From assembly GCA_036620675.1 (NCBI GenBank), contig JAZHEE010000013.1: DNA of 64,000 nt; one strand, 5' to 3'. The notes beneath the pieces are model-generated. The model made no database searches. It was given only the letters and a program-made list of their open reading frames with translations, and was not told where the DNA came from. Shown piece after piece: positions 1 through 8,196 of the stretch. Made by a program: the position numbers and the translations under genes. The DNA comes from Jejubacter sp036620675 (GTDB lineage: Bacteria; Pseudomonadota; Gammaproteobacteria; Enterobacterales; Enterobacteriaceae). Position 1 is the stretch's first letter, and every line of letters starts with the position of its first letter.

Positions 1-290
1 TGGCGACCTTGCCCTGTCGCGACATCCTGTCGCTCCTCCGGCCCTGCGTGAACGCTACGGCGTTTTTTAAGCCGGGAGGCTACACCCTCGTCGCTTCAAA
101 CGGGGTGCTCAAATACAACCAGCACCATTCTTTGCTGTCAATCAGGGCAGAAGATTCAGGGCGGTGACTCTCCGGCCTGAAAATCGCCGCAGCGTTCACG
201 ACCGCCAGGGTCAGCCCGACAGGACGTCGGGCTGAGGGCGTGCGGCACAGGGAGGTGCCGTTATGCCCGACCCGTCCGGCGGACGGGAAA
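1..290. other. Hairpin-rich non-coding region upstream of the SymE-like fragment
   Basis: No convincing gene is visible. The stretch holds several compact inverted repeats. A TGTCGCGACA palindrome lies at 15-24. A perfect 10-bp stem (211-220 with 226-235, loop of 5) is followed by a 6-bp stem (243-248 with 255-260) and a GC-rich palindrome (271-287). Three hairpins in under 80 bases suggest a structured transcript or an old mobile-element end. The frames that are open here cross the repeats and look like composition artefacts. The function is unknown. Confidence 0.5.
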
Positions 291-620
291 AGCGGAGGGG
301 CCCCGAAGGGCGATTTTCACGCCGGAAAGCGGGGTTGTCAGGGGCGGCATCTGAGCCCCTGGCCCGTTCACCGGTTCCGCAACCGACATATAAAAATACC
401 CTTAAGGTGAACGGAACCTTCGCCAACGTGACATATTCCTCCAGAACACGGCATAGCGGAGGGAGCCCGAAGGGCGATTTTCACGCCGGAAAGCCGGGTT
501 GTCAGGGGCGGCATTTGAGCCCCTGGCCCGTTCACCGGCTCCGAAACCGGCATATAAAAATAACCTTAAGGTGAACGGAACCTTCGCCAACGTGACATAT
601 TCCCCCCCAGAACACGGCTC
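291..620. repeat. Tandem duplication of a 164-bp unit
   Basis: Copy 1 spans about 291-454 and copy 2 about 455-620. The second follows the first directly, with a constant offset of 164 bases until a C tract near 602-608, where copy 2 gains two bases. The copies differ by scattered substitutions, so the duplication is not very recent. The end of each unit (an AACGTGACATATTC stretch) leads into the SymE-like fragment after copy 2. The unit is therefore probably the 5' part of that gene plus its leader, duplicated. A plus-strand frame of 103 codons (263-574) runs through both copies but has no recognisable domain. Confidence 0.75.
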
Positions 621-644
621 TGGAGCAAAAATAGCGCAACCGGC

Positions 645-773
645 ATGACCACATACTACAACCGCCACAGTCTGCACCTGAATGGCGACTGGCGGGGCAA
701 GACCGGATTTAAAACAGGCTGTTCGGTAAAGGTCATCATTGAATCCGGCAACATCATTATTTGTCCGGGGTAA
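645..773 (+). pseudogene. SymE-like toxin fragment (type I toxin family), probably decayed
   Basis: A 42-residue frame starting MTTYYNRHSLHLNGDW resembles the core of SymE-family proteins, where a TLKGQW-like strand is followed by AGFATGT and a V.V....I.L strand. Here the equivalents are LHLNGDW, TGFKTGC and VKVIIESGNIII, followed at once by a stop. E. coli SymE is about 113 residues, so both ends are missing. The likely N-terminal part (VNGTFANVTYS) lies just upstream at 571-603 but in another frame, because the C tract at 602-608 is two bases longer than in the first repeat copy. SymE has an AbrB-like fold and is usually silenced by an antisense RNA. No such RNA can be shown here. The family match is by eye. 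Confidence 0.5.
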
Positions 774-891
774 ATGCGATATCCCGAATTCACGGGGGGT
801 AAACAGCGCTTTCTTCACCGCAATATACCTGGCCAAAAGTATATCGCTCCCCGGTTTACTTCAACTTTACGCTAATCCGCAATGAACCATA

Positions 892-915
892 AAAAAGGCC
901 CGCCAGAGCGGGCCT
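892..915 (-). terminator. Rho-independent terminator of cof
   Basis: An 8-bp GC stem (896-903 with 908-915, four-base loop) is followed on the minus strand by a run of Ts. It sits 13 bases past the cof stop codon. Confidence 0.85.
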
Positions 916-928
916 GCCGTAGTGCCGC

Positions 929-1750
929 TCACCCTTCGGGGGAATATGAAAGGTGGGGCGTATCCAGCCAATGGGTTAAATAGTGGGCCACCCCTTCTCT
1001 GTCGCAGTGACCGATCACCGGCAGGTGCGGCAGCGCCTGCCGGAGCTGAGGCATGGCGTTGCCCATAATGACTCCGTGGCCTACGGCATCCAGCATTTCA
1101 CGATCGTTCATCGCATCGCCGAAAGCCATACATTCAGCAAGGGGCACATCCAGATGCGCGCCGAGCACCGCCAGCGCCGCGCCCTTGTTACAGCCATGGG
1201 GCAGAATTTCCAGACAGTCTACGGCGGAAAAGCAGAGATGTGCCCGCTCTCCCAGCGAATCATTAAGTTGAATCCGTAGCTGCACCAGATCGTCGTGATC
1301 GCCACAGAAGGCAATTTTAGTCACCTCATGGGCCGGCAGTCGTTTCAGATCCACCAGCTGGTAGCGAAAGCCGCTATAGACGTGAGCCTTCAGTAGCTCC
1401 GGGATATCATGCTGAGTCAGCCAGCCGCTATCGTTAAATACGTGCATACTGGCACGGGTATCCCAGTGACCATGCAGTACCCGCTCTGCAACATCCGGGG
1501 CGAGATCGTTGCCCCACAGGCGCTCGCCGCGAATATCATGAACCCGGGTGCCGTTTCCGGTAATCAGAAAAACACCGTTCAGCAATTCACTGGCGATATG
1601 GCGCATTTCCAGCAAATGGCGCCCGGTAGCAAAGGCCAGAATCACATCCCGTTCGCGCAGGCGTTCAAGCGTACGCCGCGTGACCTCTCCCATCCTATGA
1701 TTCGGCATCAGTAACGTGCCATCCATATCAAAAGCTGCCAGTCGCGCCAT
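929..1750 (-). CDS. cof: HAD-family HMP-PP phosphatase Cof
   Basis: The 273-residue product is a Cof-type haloacid dehalogenase phosphatase. In E. coli it hydrolyses HMP-PP, a thiamine precursor, and other phosphorylated compounds in the cytosol. Motif I FDMDGTLL is at residues 7-14, with D8 as expected nucleophile and D10 as acid-base. The C2 cap domain fills the middle, and the closing motif FGDAMNDREML carries the Mg-binding aspartates. The start at 1750 is chosen because GGAGG lies just upstream and the length then matches E. coli (272). A longer frame to 1849 would overlap the divergent ybaE. The gene is divergent from ybaE with a 97-base gap and has its own terminator. Identification is secure. 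Confidence 0.95.
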   Translation of the reverse strand: MARLAAFDMDGTLLMPNHRMGEVTRRTLERLRERDVILAFATGRHLLEMRHIASELLNGVFLITGNGTRVHDIRGERLWGNDLAPDVAERVLHGHWDTRASMHVFNDSGWLTQHDIPELLKAHVYSGFRYQLVDLKRLPAHEVTKIAFCGDHDDLVQLRIQLNDSLGERAHLCFSAVDCLEILPHGCNKGAALAVLGAHLDVPLAECMAFGDAMNDREMLDAVGHGVIMGNAMPQLRQALPHLPVIGHCDREGVAHYLTHWLDTPHLSYSPEG

Positions 1751-1847
1751 AAAACCTCCGGTGAGTCTGCTGCGATGACCGGCAGTATTGCCTGGATTAT
1801 CCGGAACAAATAGTGAATACTTGCAAAAAAGTGTTCCGTATTTATCC

Positions 1848-3548
1848 ATGCGTCAACTAAATCGACTCAATCAGTTTCAGCGTCTGTGGCAGCCTTCTAA
1901 CGGCGCCCCCCAGCAGGTTACCGTTGCCGAGATGGCGGCGCGCTGCTTCTGTAGCGAGCGTCATGTCCGAACGCTGCTGGGACATCTGGAAAACGCGGGG
2001 TGGTTACGCTGGCGCGCCAGCGCCGGACGCGGACGCCGCGGCAATCTTCAGTTTCTGGTTAGTCCTGACGAAGTTCGGGCTTCGCTCATGCGCCAGGCGC
2101 TGGATAAAGGGCAACAGCAAAGCGCGCTGGCGCTGGCCCAGCTGGCGCCGGAACAGCTACGCCACGTTTTACAGCCCCTGCTAGGCGGCCAGTGGCAGAA
2201 TGATATTCCTACCCTGCGAATTCCCTACTACCGCTCCCTGGAGCCGCTCACACCTGGATTTTTACCCGGACGGGCCGAACAACACCTGGCCGGACAGATC
2301 TTCGCCGGTCTGGCAAGCTTTCGTGACGACAGCCCGTTACCGCAGCCCGATATGGCGCATCGCTGGCAGTCGGACGACAGCGGTACCTGCTGGCACTTTT
2401 TCCTGCGCCCTACCCTGCGCTGGCATGGCGGCGAGCCGGTCACCGCCAAACAGATTCTGCGTCGCCTGCACAATCTGATGGCACAGCCTATGTTCAGCCG
2501 TCTGTTTGCCAGCGTAGCGCAAGTCGATGCGCCCCATGCCTGGTGCCTGCGGTTTCAGCTCCATCGTCCTGATTACTGGCTCCCGTGGCGACTGGCCAGC
2601 TACGGCAGCCGAATCGCCCATCCTGATGACGATCGGTCAGGTTGCGGCCCCTTTAGCCTGACCCACTTTGACAGCCGCCTGGTGCGTCTGGAAAGCCACG
2701 ACGGCTACCACCTGGCACACCCGCTACTGCGGGCCATTGAATTCTGGATAACGCCAGGTCTGTTCGATGAGCAGTTGGGTACCAGCTGTCGCCACCCGGT
2801 ACAGATCGCCATCGGCCAGCAGGCACAGTTTCCCGAACTGCGCCCGGTAAGCCGCAGCGTCAGTCTGGGATTCAGCTGGCTGGCGATTCGCCAGCAGGGG
2901 CGGCTGTCGGCGCCCCAGGCCCGCTATCTGATGGCGTTGATCCACCAGCATGGCATGCTCGATGCCCTGCCGCTGGATCCTGAGCTTATCACTCCAAGCC
3001 ATACGCTGCTGCCAGGCCAGCAACTGCCCGATTTTTCCGATGTCATCCCCGTTCCGCTACCGCCGCGACTCAGACTGCTTTACCGGCTGCCGGTGGAGCT
3101 TCACGCCATGGCGCAAAAGCTACGCTATCGCCTGGCGGAACTGGGCTGTGAGCTGGAACTGGTGTACCGCAATGTAAAAAGCTGGGACGAGGGACTGACG
3201 ACGGAGGAAGCCGATCTGGTTATGGGCGATCGGCTTATCGGCGAGGCCGCAGAATATACTCTGGAACAGTGGCTGCGCTGCGATCCGCTGTGGTCTTTTA
3301 TTCTGAGCGGACCGCAGCAGGCCCATATTCAGGCGACGCTGGACGCCCTGCAGCGTTCGCCAGAGGTACGGGATCGCAACGACGGCCTGCGCAGGCTGTT
3401 TAGCCACCTGGTGGAACAGGCCATCGTCACGCCGCTGTTTAACTATCGCTATCAGATAAGCGCGCCACCGGGAGTTCAGGGCATTCGGCTGAACGCCTGG
3501 GGCTGGTTCGATTTTTCCCGAGCCTGGCTGCCACCGCCGGGGGCGTGA
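1848..3548 (+). CDS. ybaE: SgrR-family transcriptional regulator / solute-binding protein YbaE
   Basis: The 566-residue product matches E. coli YbaE in length. An N-terminal helix-turn-helix region (about residues 1-110, with CFCSERHVRTLL) is followed by a domain like the periplasmic oligopeptide-binding proteins (about 160-550). There is no signal peptide, so this is a cytosolic protein, as in SgrR, where the binding-like domain senses a small molecule. The ligand and targets of YbaE are unknown to me. The start at 1848 (MRQLNRLNQ) agrees with the family; an upstream in-frame ATG at 1788 would overlap the cof promoter region. queC follows after 61 bases on the same strand, so co-transcription is possible. 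Confidence 0.92.
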   Translation: MRQLNRLNQFQRLWQPSNGAPQQVTVAEMAARCFCSERHVRTLLGHLENAGWLRWRASAGRGRRGNLQFLVSPDEVRASLMRQALDKGQQQSALALAQLAPEQLRHVLQPLLGGQWQNDIPTLRIPYYRSLEPLTPGFLPGRAEQHLAGQIFAGLASFRDDSPLPQPDMAHRWQSDDSGTCWHFFLRPTLRWHGGEPVTAKQILRRLHNLMAQPMFSRLFASVAQVDAPHAWCLRFQLHRPDYWLPWRLASYGSRIAHPDDDRSGCGPFSLTHFDSRLVRLESHDGYHLAHPLLRAIEFWITPGLFDEQLGTSCRHPVQIAIGQQAQFPELRPVSRSVSLGFSWLAIRQQGRLSAPQARYLMALIHQHGMLDALPLDPELITPSHTLLPGQQLPDFSDVIPVPLPPRLRLLYRLPVELHAMAQKLRYRLAELGCELELVYRNVKSWDEGLTTEEADLVMGDRLIGEAAEYTLEQWLRCDPLWSFILSGPQQAHIQATLDALQRSPEVRDRNDGLRRLFSHLVEQAIVTPLFNYRYQISAPPGVQGIRLNAWGWFDFSRAWLPPPGA

Positions 3549-3609
3549 CGCCAGGCAGCCGATGGCGTACCATGACGCCCCTGTTCCACTAACCATTACC
3601 AGGTGAATA

Positions 3610-4305
3610 ATGAAACGCGCAGTTGTCGTTTTCAGCGGTGGCCAGGACTCCACCACCTGCCTTATCCAGGCACAGGCGCAGTATGACGAAGTCCACTGCG
3701 TCACTTTCGATTATGGTCAGCGTCATCGCGCGGAGATCGATGTCGCCCGCGAACTGGCGCTGGAACTGGGCGCCGCCGCACACAAAGTACTGGACGTAAC
3801 GCTTCTGAACGAGCTGGCGATTAGCAGCCTGACCCGTGACAACATCCCGGTTCCGGATTACGAGCCGGATGCCGATGGCATCCCCAATACCTTCGTTCCG
3901 GGCCGTAACATTCTGTTCCTGACCCTGGCGGCTATTTACGCTTATCAGGTCAACGCCGAAGCGGTGATTACCGGGGTATGCGAAACTGATTTTTCCGGCT
4001 ATCCCGACTGCCGCGACGAATTCGTCAGGGCGCTGAATCATGCCGTTACGCTGGGGATGGCCCGAAATATTCGTTTTGAGACGCCGCTAATGTGGCTTAA
4101 CAAAGCGGAAACATGGGCGCTGGCCGACTACTGGGGCCGGCTGGATTTAGTACGCAAGCACACCCTGACCTGCTATAACGGGATTCGCGGCGACGGCTGT
4201 GGCGAATGCGCTGCCTGCACTCTTCGCGCCAAGGGTCTGAACGGCTACCTGAACGAGAAGGGCAGCGTGATGGCCAAAATGAAAGAAAAAACCGGTCTGG
4301 CCTGA
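3610..4305 (+). CDS. queC: 7-cyano-7-deazaguanine synthase QueC
   Basis: QueC converts 7-carboxy-7-deazaguanine to preQ0 with ATP and ammonia, in queuosine biosynthesis in the cytosol. The 231-residue protein shows the N-terminal PP-loop SGGQDSTT (residues 9-16), which binds ATP. The four-cysteine zinc site is near the C-terminus (CYNGIRGDGCGECAAC). An AGGTG ribosome binding site precedes the ATG. The later pathway genes tgt and queA also lie in this window, about 41 kb away. In E. coli the next gene beyond queC is fadM; here an exporter locus intervenes. Confidence 0.97.
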   Translation: MKRAVVVFSGGQDSTTCLIQAQAQYDEVHCVTFDYGQRHRAEIDVARELALELGAAAHKVLDVTLLNELAISSLTRDNIPVPDYEPDADGIPNTFVPGRNILFLTLAAIYAYQVNAEAVITGVCETDFSGYPDCRDEFVRALNHAVTLGMARNIRFETPLMWLNKAETWALADYWGRLDLVRKHTLTCYNGIRGDGCGECAACTLRAKGLNGYLNEKGSVMAKMKEKTGLA

Positions 4306-4320
4306 ATCAACCTCCGCCTG

Positions 4321-4446
4321 TCAACAAAGAGCTGCCCGGCTCATCGCAGGCGGAGTCGAATTCCTGCGGGCAGCACGCCTCTTAAGCCAGTCGATGGAGC
4401 GGGTTTCATCGTCGATGCCGGGCATCTCTGTCAGCCACCAGTACAT
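4321..4446 (-). CDS. Hypothetical 41-residue protein downstream of the CvaB-like exporter
   Basis: The ATG at 4446 has a good ribosome binding site (GGGGGAGAAGG, about 7 bases upstream). The frame encodes a peptide starting MYWWLTEMPGIDDETRSIDW, then a basic KRRAARR segment and a C-terminal cysteine. It lies on the exporter strand, 153 bases past the exporter stop, and ends 16 bases from the convergent queC stop. It has no double-glycine leader and no clear membrane segment, so it does not look like a classical class II microcin precursor. It could be a small protein of the exporter locus, the tail of a lost gene, or chance. A long imperfect hairpin (outer stem 4331-4337 with 4368-4374) overlaps its 3' end. 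I do not recognise it. Confidence 0.35.
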   Translation of the reverse strand: MYWWLTEMPGIDDETRSIDWLKRRAARRNSTPPAMSRAALC

Positions 4447-4599
4447 ATATTCGCCTTCTCCCCCTATTCCCTGGTGGGTATTCCCCCTTCTGCTTGCCTG
4501 CCAAAAAACCCAACAATGCCCCGGTTGCCAACGGCTAAGAAGCGAGCAGGCGGAAGCTTATCAGCTACCGGGGAACGCGCGAAAAACCTCCCGCCAGGA

Positions 4600-6759
4600 T
4601 TAGCCTCCTTGCGGGGAAACGCCCGTTTTTTGTTTCAGCGCCAGAATATTCACCTCCCGATCCGCAGAGGCTACGGTAGACGGGCGATGAGCAATCATTA
4701 CGCGGGTAATATTCATCTCTTTTATCGCCGCGTTAATTTGCGCTTCGTTCTCCTGATCCAGGTGGCTGGTCGCCTCATCAAGAAACAAAATCGCCGGCCG
4801 CCGATAAAGCGCGCGGGCTATCAGCAAGCGCTGCTTCTGACCGCCCGACAGGCTACTGCCCAGTTCACTGATTAAGGTTTCATAGCCCATCGGCATACGC
4901 TGTATCTCTTCGTGGATATTGCTACGCATGGCGCATTCCAGCATCCATTGCTCGTCCGGTTCGTTGTCGAAGCCGGTAATGTTTTCGCGAACGGATCCGG
5001 CAAACAGCGTGTCATCCTGCAATACCGTCGCGATACAGGCACGATAACGCGCAAAACCCGCCTGATGAATATTAATGCCGTTGATCCTGATTTCACCGCT
5101 GCCGGGCTGCGCCAGCCCCGCCATAATCTTCATCAGAGAAGTTTTTCCCTGCCCGGAAGGGCCGGTTATCGCCAGGCTTTCGCCTGCCGCAACGGATAGC
5201 TCCAGCTCCTGAAACAATGGCGGCGACAGCGCATCGAACTGAAAGCTCATATTGTGAATAGTCAGGGAGGCCGGCTGCCCCAAAGGCACCAGCGGGAGAT
5301 CCTGCCCGCTTATCTGTTCGCTGCCAGGCTCAACGCGCGTCATGGCGATATCCGCCACCCTGTCGGTATGTAGCGACAGCATACGCAATTGCAGCGCCAT
5401 ATCCAGCAGGCTGGCAGCCCGTTCAGAAAACTGGCCGCGGTAGGTGTTAAACGCCACAAACATCCCCAGCGTGATGTGCCCCTGAATCACCTGATTCGCC
5501 GCCAGCCACAGCAGTGTTATCTGCTCCAGCGTTGAAATCAGGGCATTGCCGCCGGAAAACAGCATCTCATAGCGGGTCTTGCGCACTGTCGCATTCGCGC
5601 TTTCGACGTTCAGATTCATCCACGACTGGGCGCGCTGCCCGGAAAGGCCCAGCGCCTTTAACGTGCCCATACCGTAAAGGCTTTCCATAAAGTGGGAAGA
5701 CGAACGGGCCGTTCTGACGATTTGCTCTTCAGACACTCTGCGCCAGGCACTGTAGGTCATCATCCTGAAGATAACCCACCCCACGGTGAAAGCCAGTACC
5801 ACCCACACCAGCCAGCCACCATAAAGCGCCATCATGACCAGCAGGCCGATGAACATGATGCCGTCGATAATGCTGTTCACCACATTGGTGGTCAGCGTGG
5901 TGCGCAGGGTATCCAACGAAGCGAAGCGGGACTGGATATCGCCAAGCCGACGGCGTTCGAAGTAGTCGAGCGGCAGTGCCAGCAAATGGTCAAATAGCCG
6001 GGATTTCCACTGAATGTCGATAAGCGTGCCGATCACCAGCGACGTCCAGCCACGGGTCATGCTGACTGCGGTTCGAAACAGCACAAAAAACAGCAGCCCC
6101 AGACAAATCAGCGTCAACAAGCCGGTATCGCTGGCAGGAATAACGTGATCCATGACCAGCTGCATCCCTACCGGCAGCAGCAGGTTGACCGACTCAATTA
6201 GCAGGGAAAAGCAGAACAGTTTGGTTAACGCTCCCCAGAGTCCACTAATGGTTTTGGTCAGCGTACGTATCTTCAGGACATTACGCGGCGTTTCTTCCTT
6301 TTCATTAAACCGCTCCGTAGGCCAGAGCTCCAGCGCCACGCCGGTAAAGTGGTGGGATACCTCGCTCATCGCCATAACCCGCCGACCGGCAGCGGGATCG
6401 TGGATAATCGCCTGCCCACGCCGAACTGCAGCCAGCACCACGAAGTGGTTCATATCCCAGTGCAGAATGCAGGGGGTTTTCAGAGCGTTCAGGTTTTCCA
6501 GATCGAGCCGCAACGCGCGCGTTTTAAGGCCGCTGGCGTTGGCTACCTCCATAATCTGGCGCAGGGTGGAACCTCGGGAAGAGAGCCCCACACGCCTTCT
6601 CAGCTCCAACAGATCGGCAGGCTGCCCATGCGCCGCCGAAATCATCGCCAGACAGGCCAGACCGCACTCGGCGGCTTCTGTCTGGAGGATAACCGGTATT
6701 CGACGGCGTAGCGATAATCCCAGACGCCCTGCCAGCGCCTTGAGTCCTTCAGCGGTCAT
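4600..6759 (-). CDS. CvaB-like peptidase-containing ABC transporter (type I secretion of double-glycine peptides)
   Basis: The 719-residue protein is built like colicin V exporter CvaB. An N-terminal C39 peptidase domain (about 20-145) is followed by a six-helix membrane domain (about 165-450) and a C-terminal ATPase. The cysteine of QTEAAECGLACLAM is residue 32, the histidine after HWDMN is 105 and the aspartate of HDPA is 121, which are the CvaB triad positions as I remember them. Walker A is at 533-540 (GPSGQGKT), LSGGQ at 637-641, and Walker B ends at D661-E662. The family cleaves leaders after Gly-Gly while exporting the peptide. The gene overlaps the upstream fusion-protein gene by 11 bases, as in cvaA-cvaB. 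Every key residue is intact, so it should be functional. No cognate precursor is visible nearby. Confidence 0.9.
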   Translation of the reverse strand: MTAEGLKALAGRLGLSLRRRIPVILQTEAAECGLACLAMISAAHGQPADLLELRRRVGLSSRGSTLRQIMEVANASGLKTRALRLDLENLNALKTPCILHWDMNHFVVLAAVRRGQAIIHDPAAGRRVMAMSEVSHHFTGVALELWPTERFNEKEETPRNVLKIRTLTKTISGLWGALTKLFCFSLLIESVNLLLPVGMQLVMDHVIPASDTGLLTLICLGLLFFVLFRTAVSMTRGWTSLVIGTLIDIQWKSRLFDHLLALPLDYFERRRLGDIQSRFASLDTLRTTLTTNVVNSIIDGIMFIGLLVMMALYGGWLVWVVLAFTVGWVIFRMMTYSAWRRVSEEQIVRTARSSSHFMESLYGMGTLKALGLSGQRAQSWMNLNVESANATVRKTRYEMLFSGGNALISTLEQITLLWLAANQVIQGHITLGMFVAFNTYRGQFSERAASLLDMALQLRMLSLHTDRVADIAMTRVEPGSEQISGQDLPLVPLGQPASLTIHNMSFQFDALSPPLFQELELSVAAGESLAITGPSGQGKTSLMKIMAGLAQPGSGEIRINGINIHQAGFARYRACIATVLQDDTLFAGSVRENITGFDNEPDEQWMLECAMRSNIHEEIQRMPMGYETLISELGSSLSGGQKQRLLIARALYRRPAILFLDEATSHLDQENEAQINAAIKEMNITRVMIAHRPSTVASADREVNILALKQKTGVSPQGG

Positions 6760-8032
6760 GTACTTCCCCTGTTATGCTGCTTTTTAATGAGTAATATGGC
6801 GACAAAATCCAGCGCCAGAGCGAACGCGTTTCCAGAAACAGCGTGGCCTGCGCCTGCATACCACTGCTTATCGGCGGCGGTTTGCCCTGCGGAGTCAGGC
6901 CCGAGAGATCCGGTTTGACCACCGCTTTGAACCAGCCATCGCTTACATTGCCCGCCGGGGTTCTGGGGGCGCTGGCATAACGCTGGAGCTCACGAGCAGG
7001 GACTGGCGCTTTAGAAATTGACTCAATACGCCCGGGGAACTGGCCATATTTCTGGAATGGAAAAGCGGTATAACGAAGATTAATGCCATCGCCAGGATGT
7101 ACCCAGGGGATACCCTCCCCGGGGATCCAGATAACCATCCGCCAGGCGTCTTTATTCACCGGTACCAGTTGCGCCAGGCTGTCGCCCGCGCCAACCATCT
7201 CACCTTCGGTGACCCCCAGAGAAGAGACGCGCCCCGCAACCGGCGCGGTCACCAGCCGCATTCCGCTGGCATCAGCTTCCGCCATCTGGCGCTGTAGATC
7301 GTCGATATGGATGCGGTACTGATCGATCTGGCTATCGAATTCAGCCTCCCGGACAATCAGTTCACTCCGCAGGCTGGAAATTTGCAGATCCTGCTGGATG
7401 AGCTGAGCATTCAGGCTCTGCCAGCCAGTTTGCTGTTGGTAGAAGAGATAACGCTGGTTATTCTGCTGGTCAGTGGTCACCAGGCCGCGCCGCCGGTATT
7501 CGCCATAATCTTTCATGCTTTCCCGCATAGCGCGCAGGCCCACCGAGGCGGAATCCACCATCTGGCTGGTGCTTTTTCTGGCTTCGTCATAGCGCTCCAG
7601 CTGAAGTCGTAGCCCTTCCAGAGTGGCCTTCTTGTTGTTTTCGATCTCCCGAATAATGGATTCCGTTCGCTGACGCTGCTTTTCCAGCACGGCGAGCGTG
7701 GTTGCGCTAAGGCTGCCGTTACGGGTCACCCGGCCGATATCCAGCTGATACAGCGGCGTTCCGGCTTTGACCACCTGGCCGTTATGAACCAGCAGGCGGG
7801 CAATCATTCCCTGTTCGGGCGCAAATAAATTTATCGTATGCGGAAGAGTGATAATTTCGCCGCTCACATTAATGCGGCGGGTATAGCTGCCAAAAATCAG
7901 CAGCAACAACAAACTCAACATTATCAGCACGGTACCGCTCACCGTTACCCAGGCAGGCCAGCCACGCAGCAGCAAAACCTGCCCCGAGCGAAATGCCTGC
8001 TGATACTCACTTACCTCTTTACGAAAAAGCAC
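6749..8032 (-). CDS. CvaA-like HlyD-family membrane fusion protein
   Basis: The 427-residue protein resembles CvaA along its length. It has a short cytosolic N-terminus, one membrane anchor (about 27-48), then a lipoyl/biotinyl-like segment beginning RRINVSGEI. A long coiled-coil region (about 110-280) follows, and then a second lipoyl half with a beta-barrel region near the C-terminus. Such proteins sit in the inner membrane and link the ABC exporter to an outer-membrane TolC-type channel. No tolC homologue is in the window. The start is a GTG at 8032 with a weak ribosome binding site; the next in-frame candidate would cut the anchor. The gene is the first of the exporter pair, and its promoter should lie in 8033-8196. 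Confidence 0.88.
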   Translation of the reverse strand: MLFRKEVSEYQQAFRSGQVLLLRGWPAWVTVSGTVLIMLSLLLLLIFGSYTRRINVSGEIITLPHTINLFAPEQGMIARLLVHNGQVVKAGTPLYQLDIGRVTRNGSLSATTLAVLEKQRQRTESIIREIENNKKATLEGLRLQLERYDEARKSTSQMVDSASVGLRAMRESMKDYGEYRRRGLVTTDQQNNQRYLFYQQQTGWQSLNAQLIQQDLQISSLRSELIVREAEFDSQIDQYRIHIDDLQRQMAEADASGMRLVTAPVAGRVSSLGVTEGEMVGAGDSLAQLVPVNKDAWRMVIWIPGEGIPWVHPGDGINLRYTAFPFQKYGQFPGRIESISKAPVPARELQRYASAPRTPAGNVSDGWFKAVVKPDLSGLTPQGKPPPISSGMQAQATLFLETRSLWRWILSPYYSLKSSITGEVHDR

Positions 8033-8084
8033 TATTATCCGGTCATCACAGCCTCAAGGTTTTCAAAGTGTAGATGCCGCTTCG

Positions 8085-8144
8085 CTAAGTCGCCAGTGCA
8101 ATAACACATTGATAAACAATGTAAATGATAAGGAAAAGCGCCAT
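8085..8144 (-). CDS. Possible 19-residue hydrophobic leader-like peptide upstream of the exporter
   Basis: A short frame (MALFLIIYIVYQCVIALAT) lies in the gap between fadM and the exporter pair on the same strand. It is almost wholly hydrophobic and could span a membrane. The upstream CGGGGTA is a poor ribosome binding site. An inverted repeat ACATTG-N5-CAATGT (8106-8122) lies inside it and could instead be an operator for the exporter. AT-rich DNA can produce such a frame by chance. Confidence 0.2.
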   Translation of the reverse strand: MALFLIIYIVYQCVIALAT

Positions 8145-8196
8145 TTTACCCCGTATAAACATCCGGGGAATTCTGTCGTTTCGTACCAGGAAATAT

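Noticed and set aside
263..574. A 103-codon plus-strand frame in the repeat region, and minus-strand frames over the same DNA
   Set aside because: It runs through two copies of a non-coding 164-bp repeat, has no recognisable domain, and several frames on both strands are open there because of base composition.
4394..4603. A 69-codon plus-strand frame between queC and the exporter
   Set aside because: It has no ribosome binding site and no domain; it overlaps the better-supported minus-strand frame at 4321-4446 and the exporter end.
4474..4875. A 133-codon plus-strand frame whose start contains an AGG that could pass for a double-glycine leader
   Set aside because: Most of it is antisense to the ATPase domain of the exporter, and the composition is that of a shadow frame.
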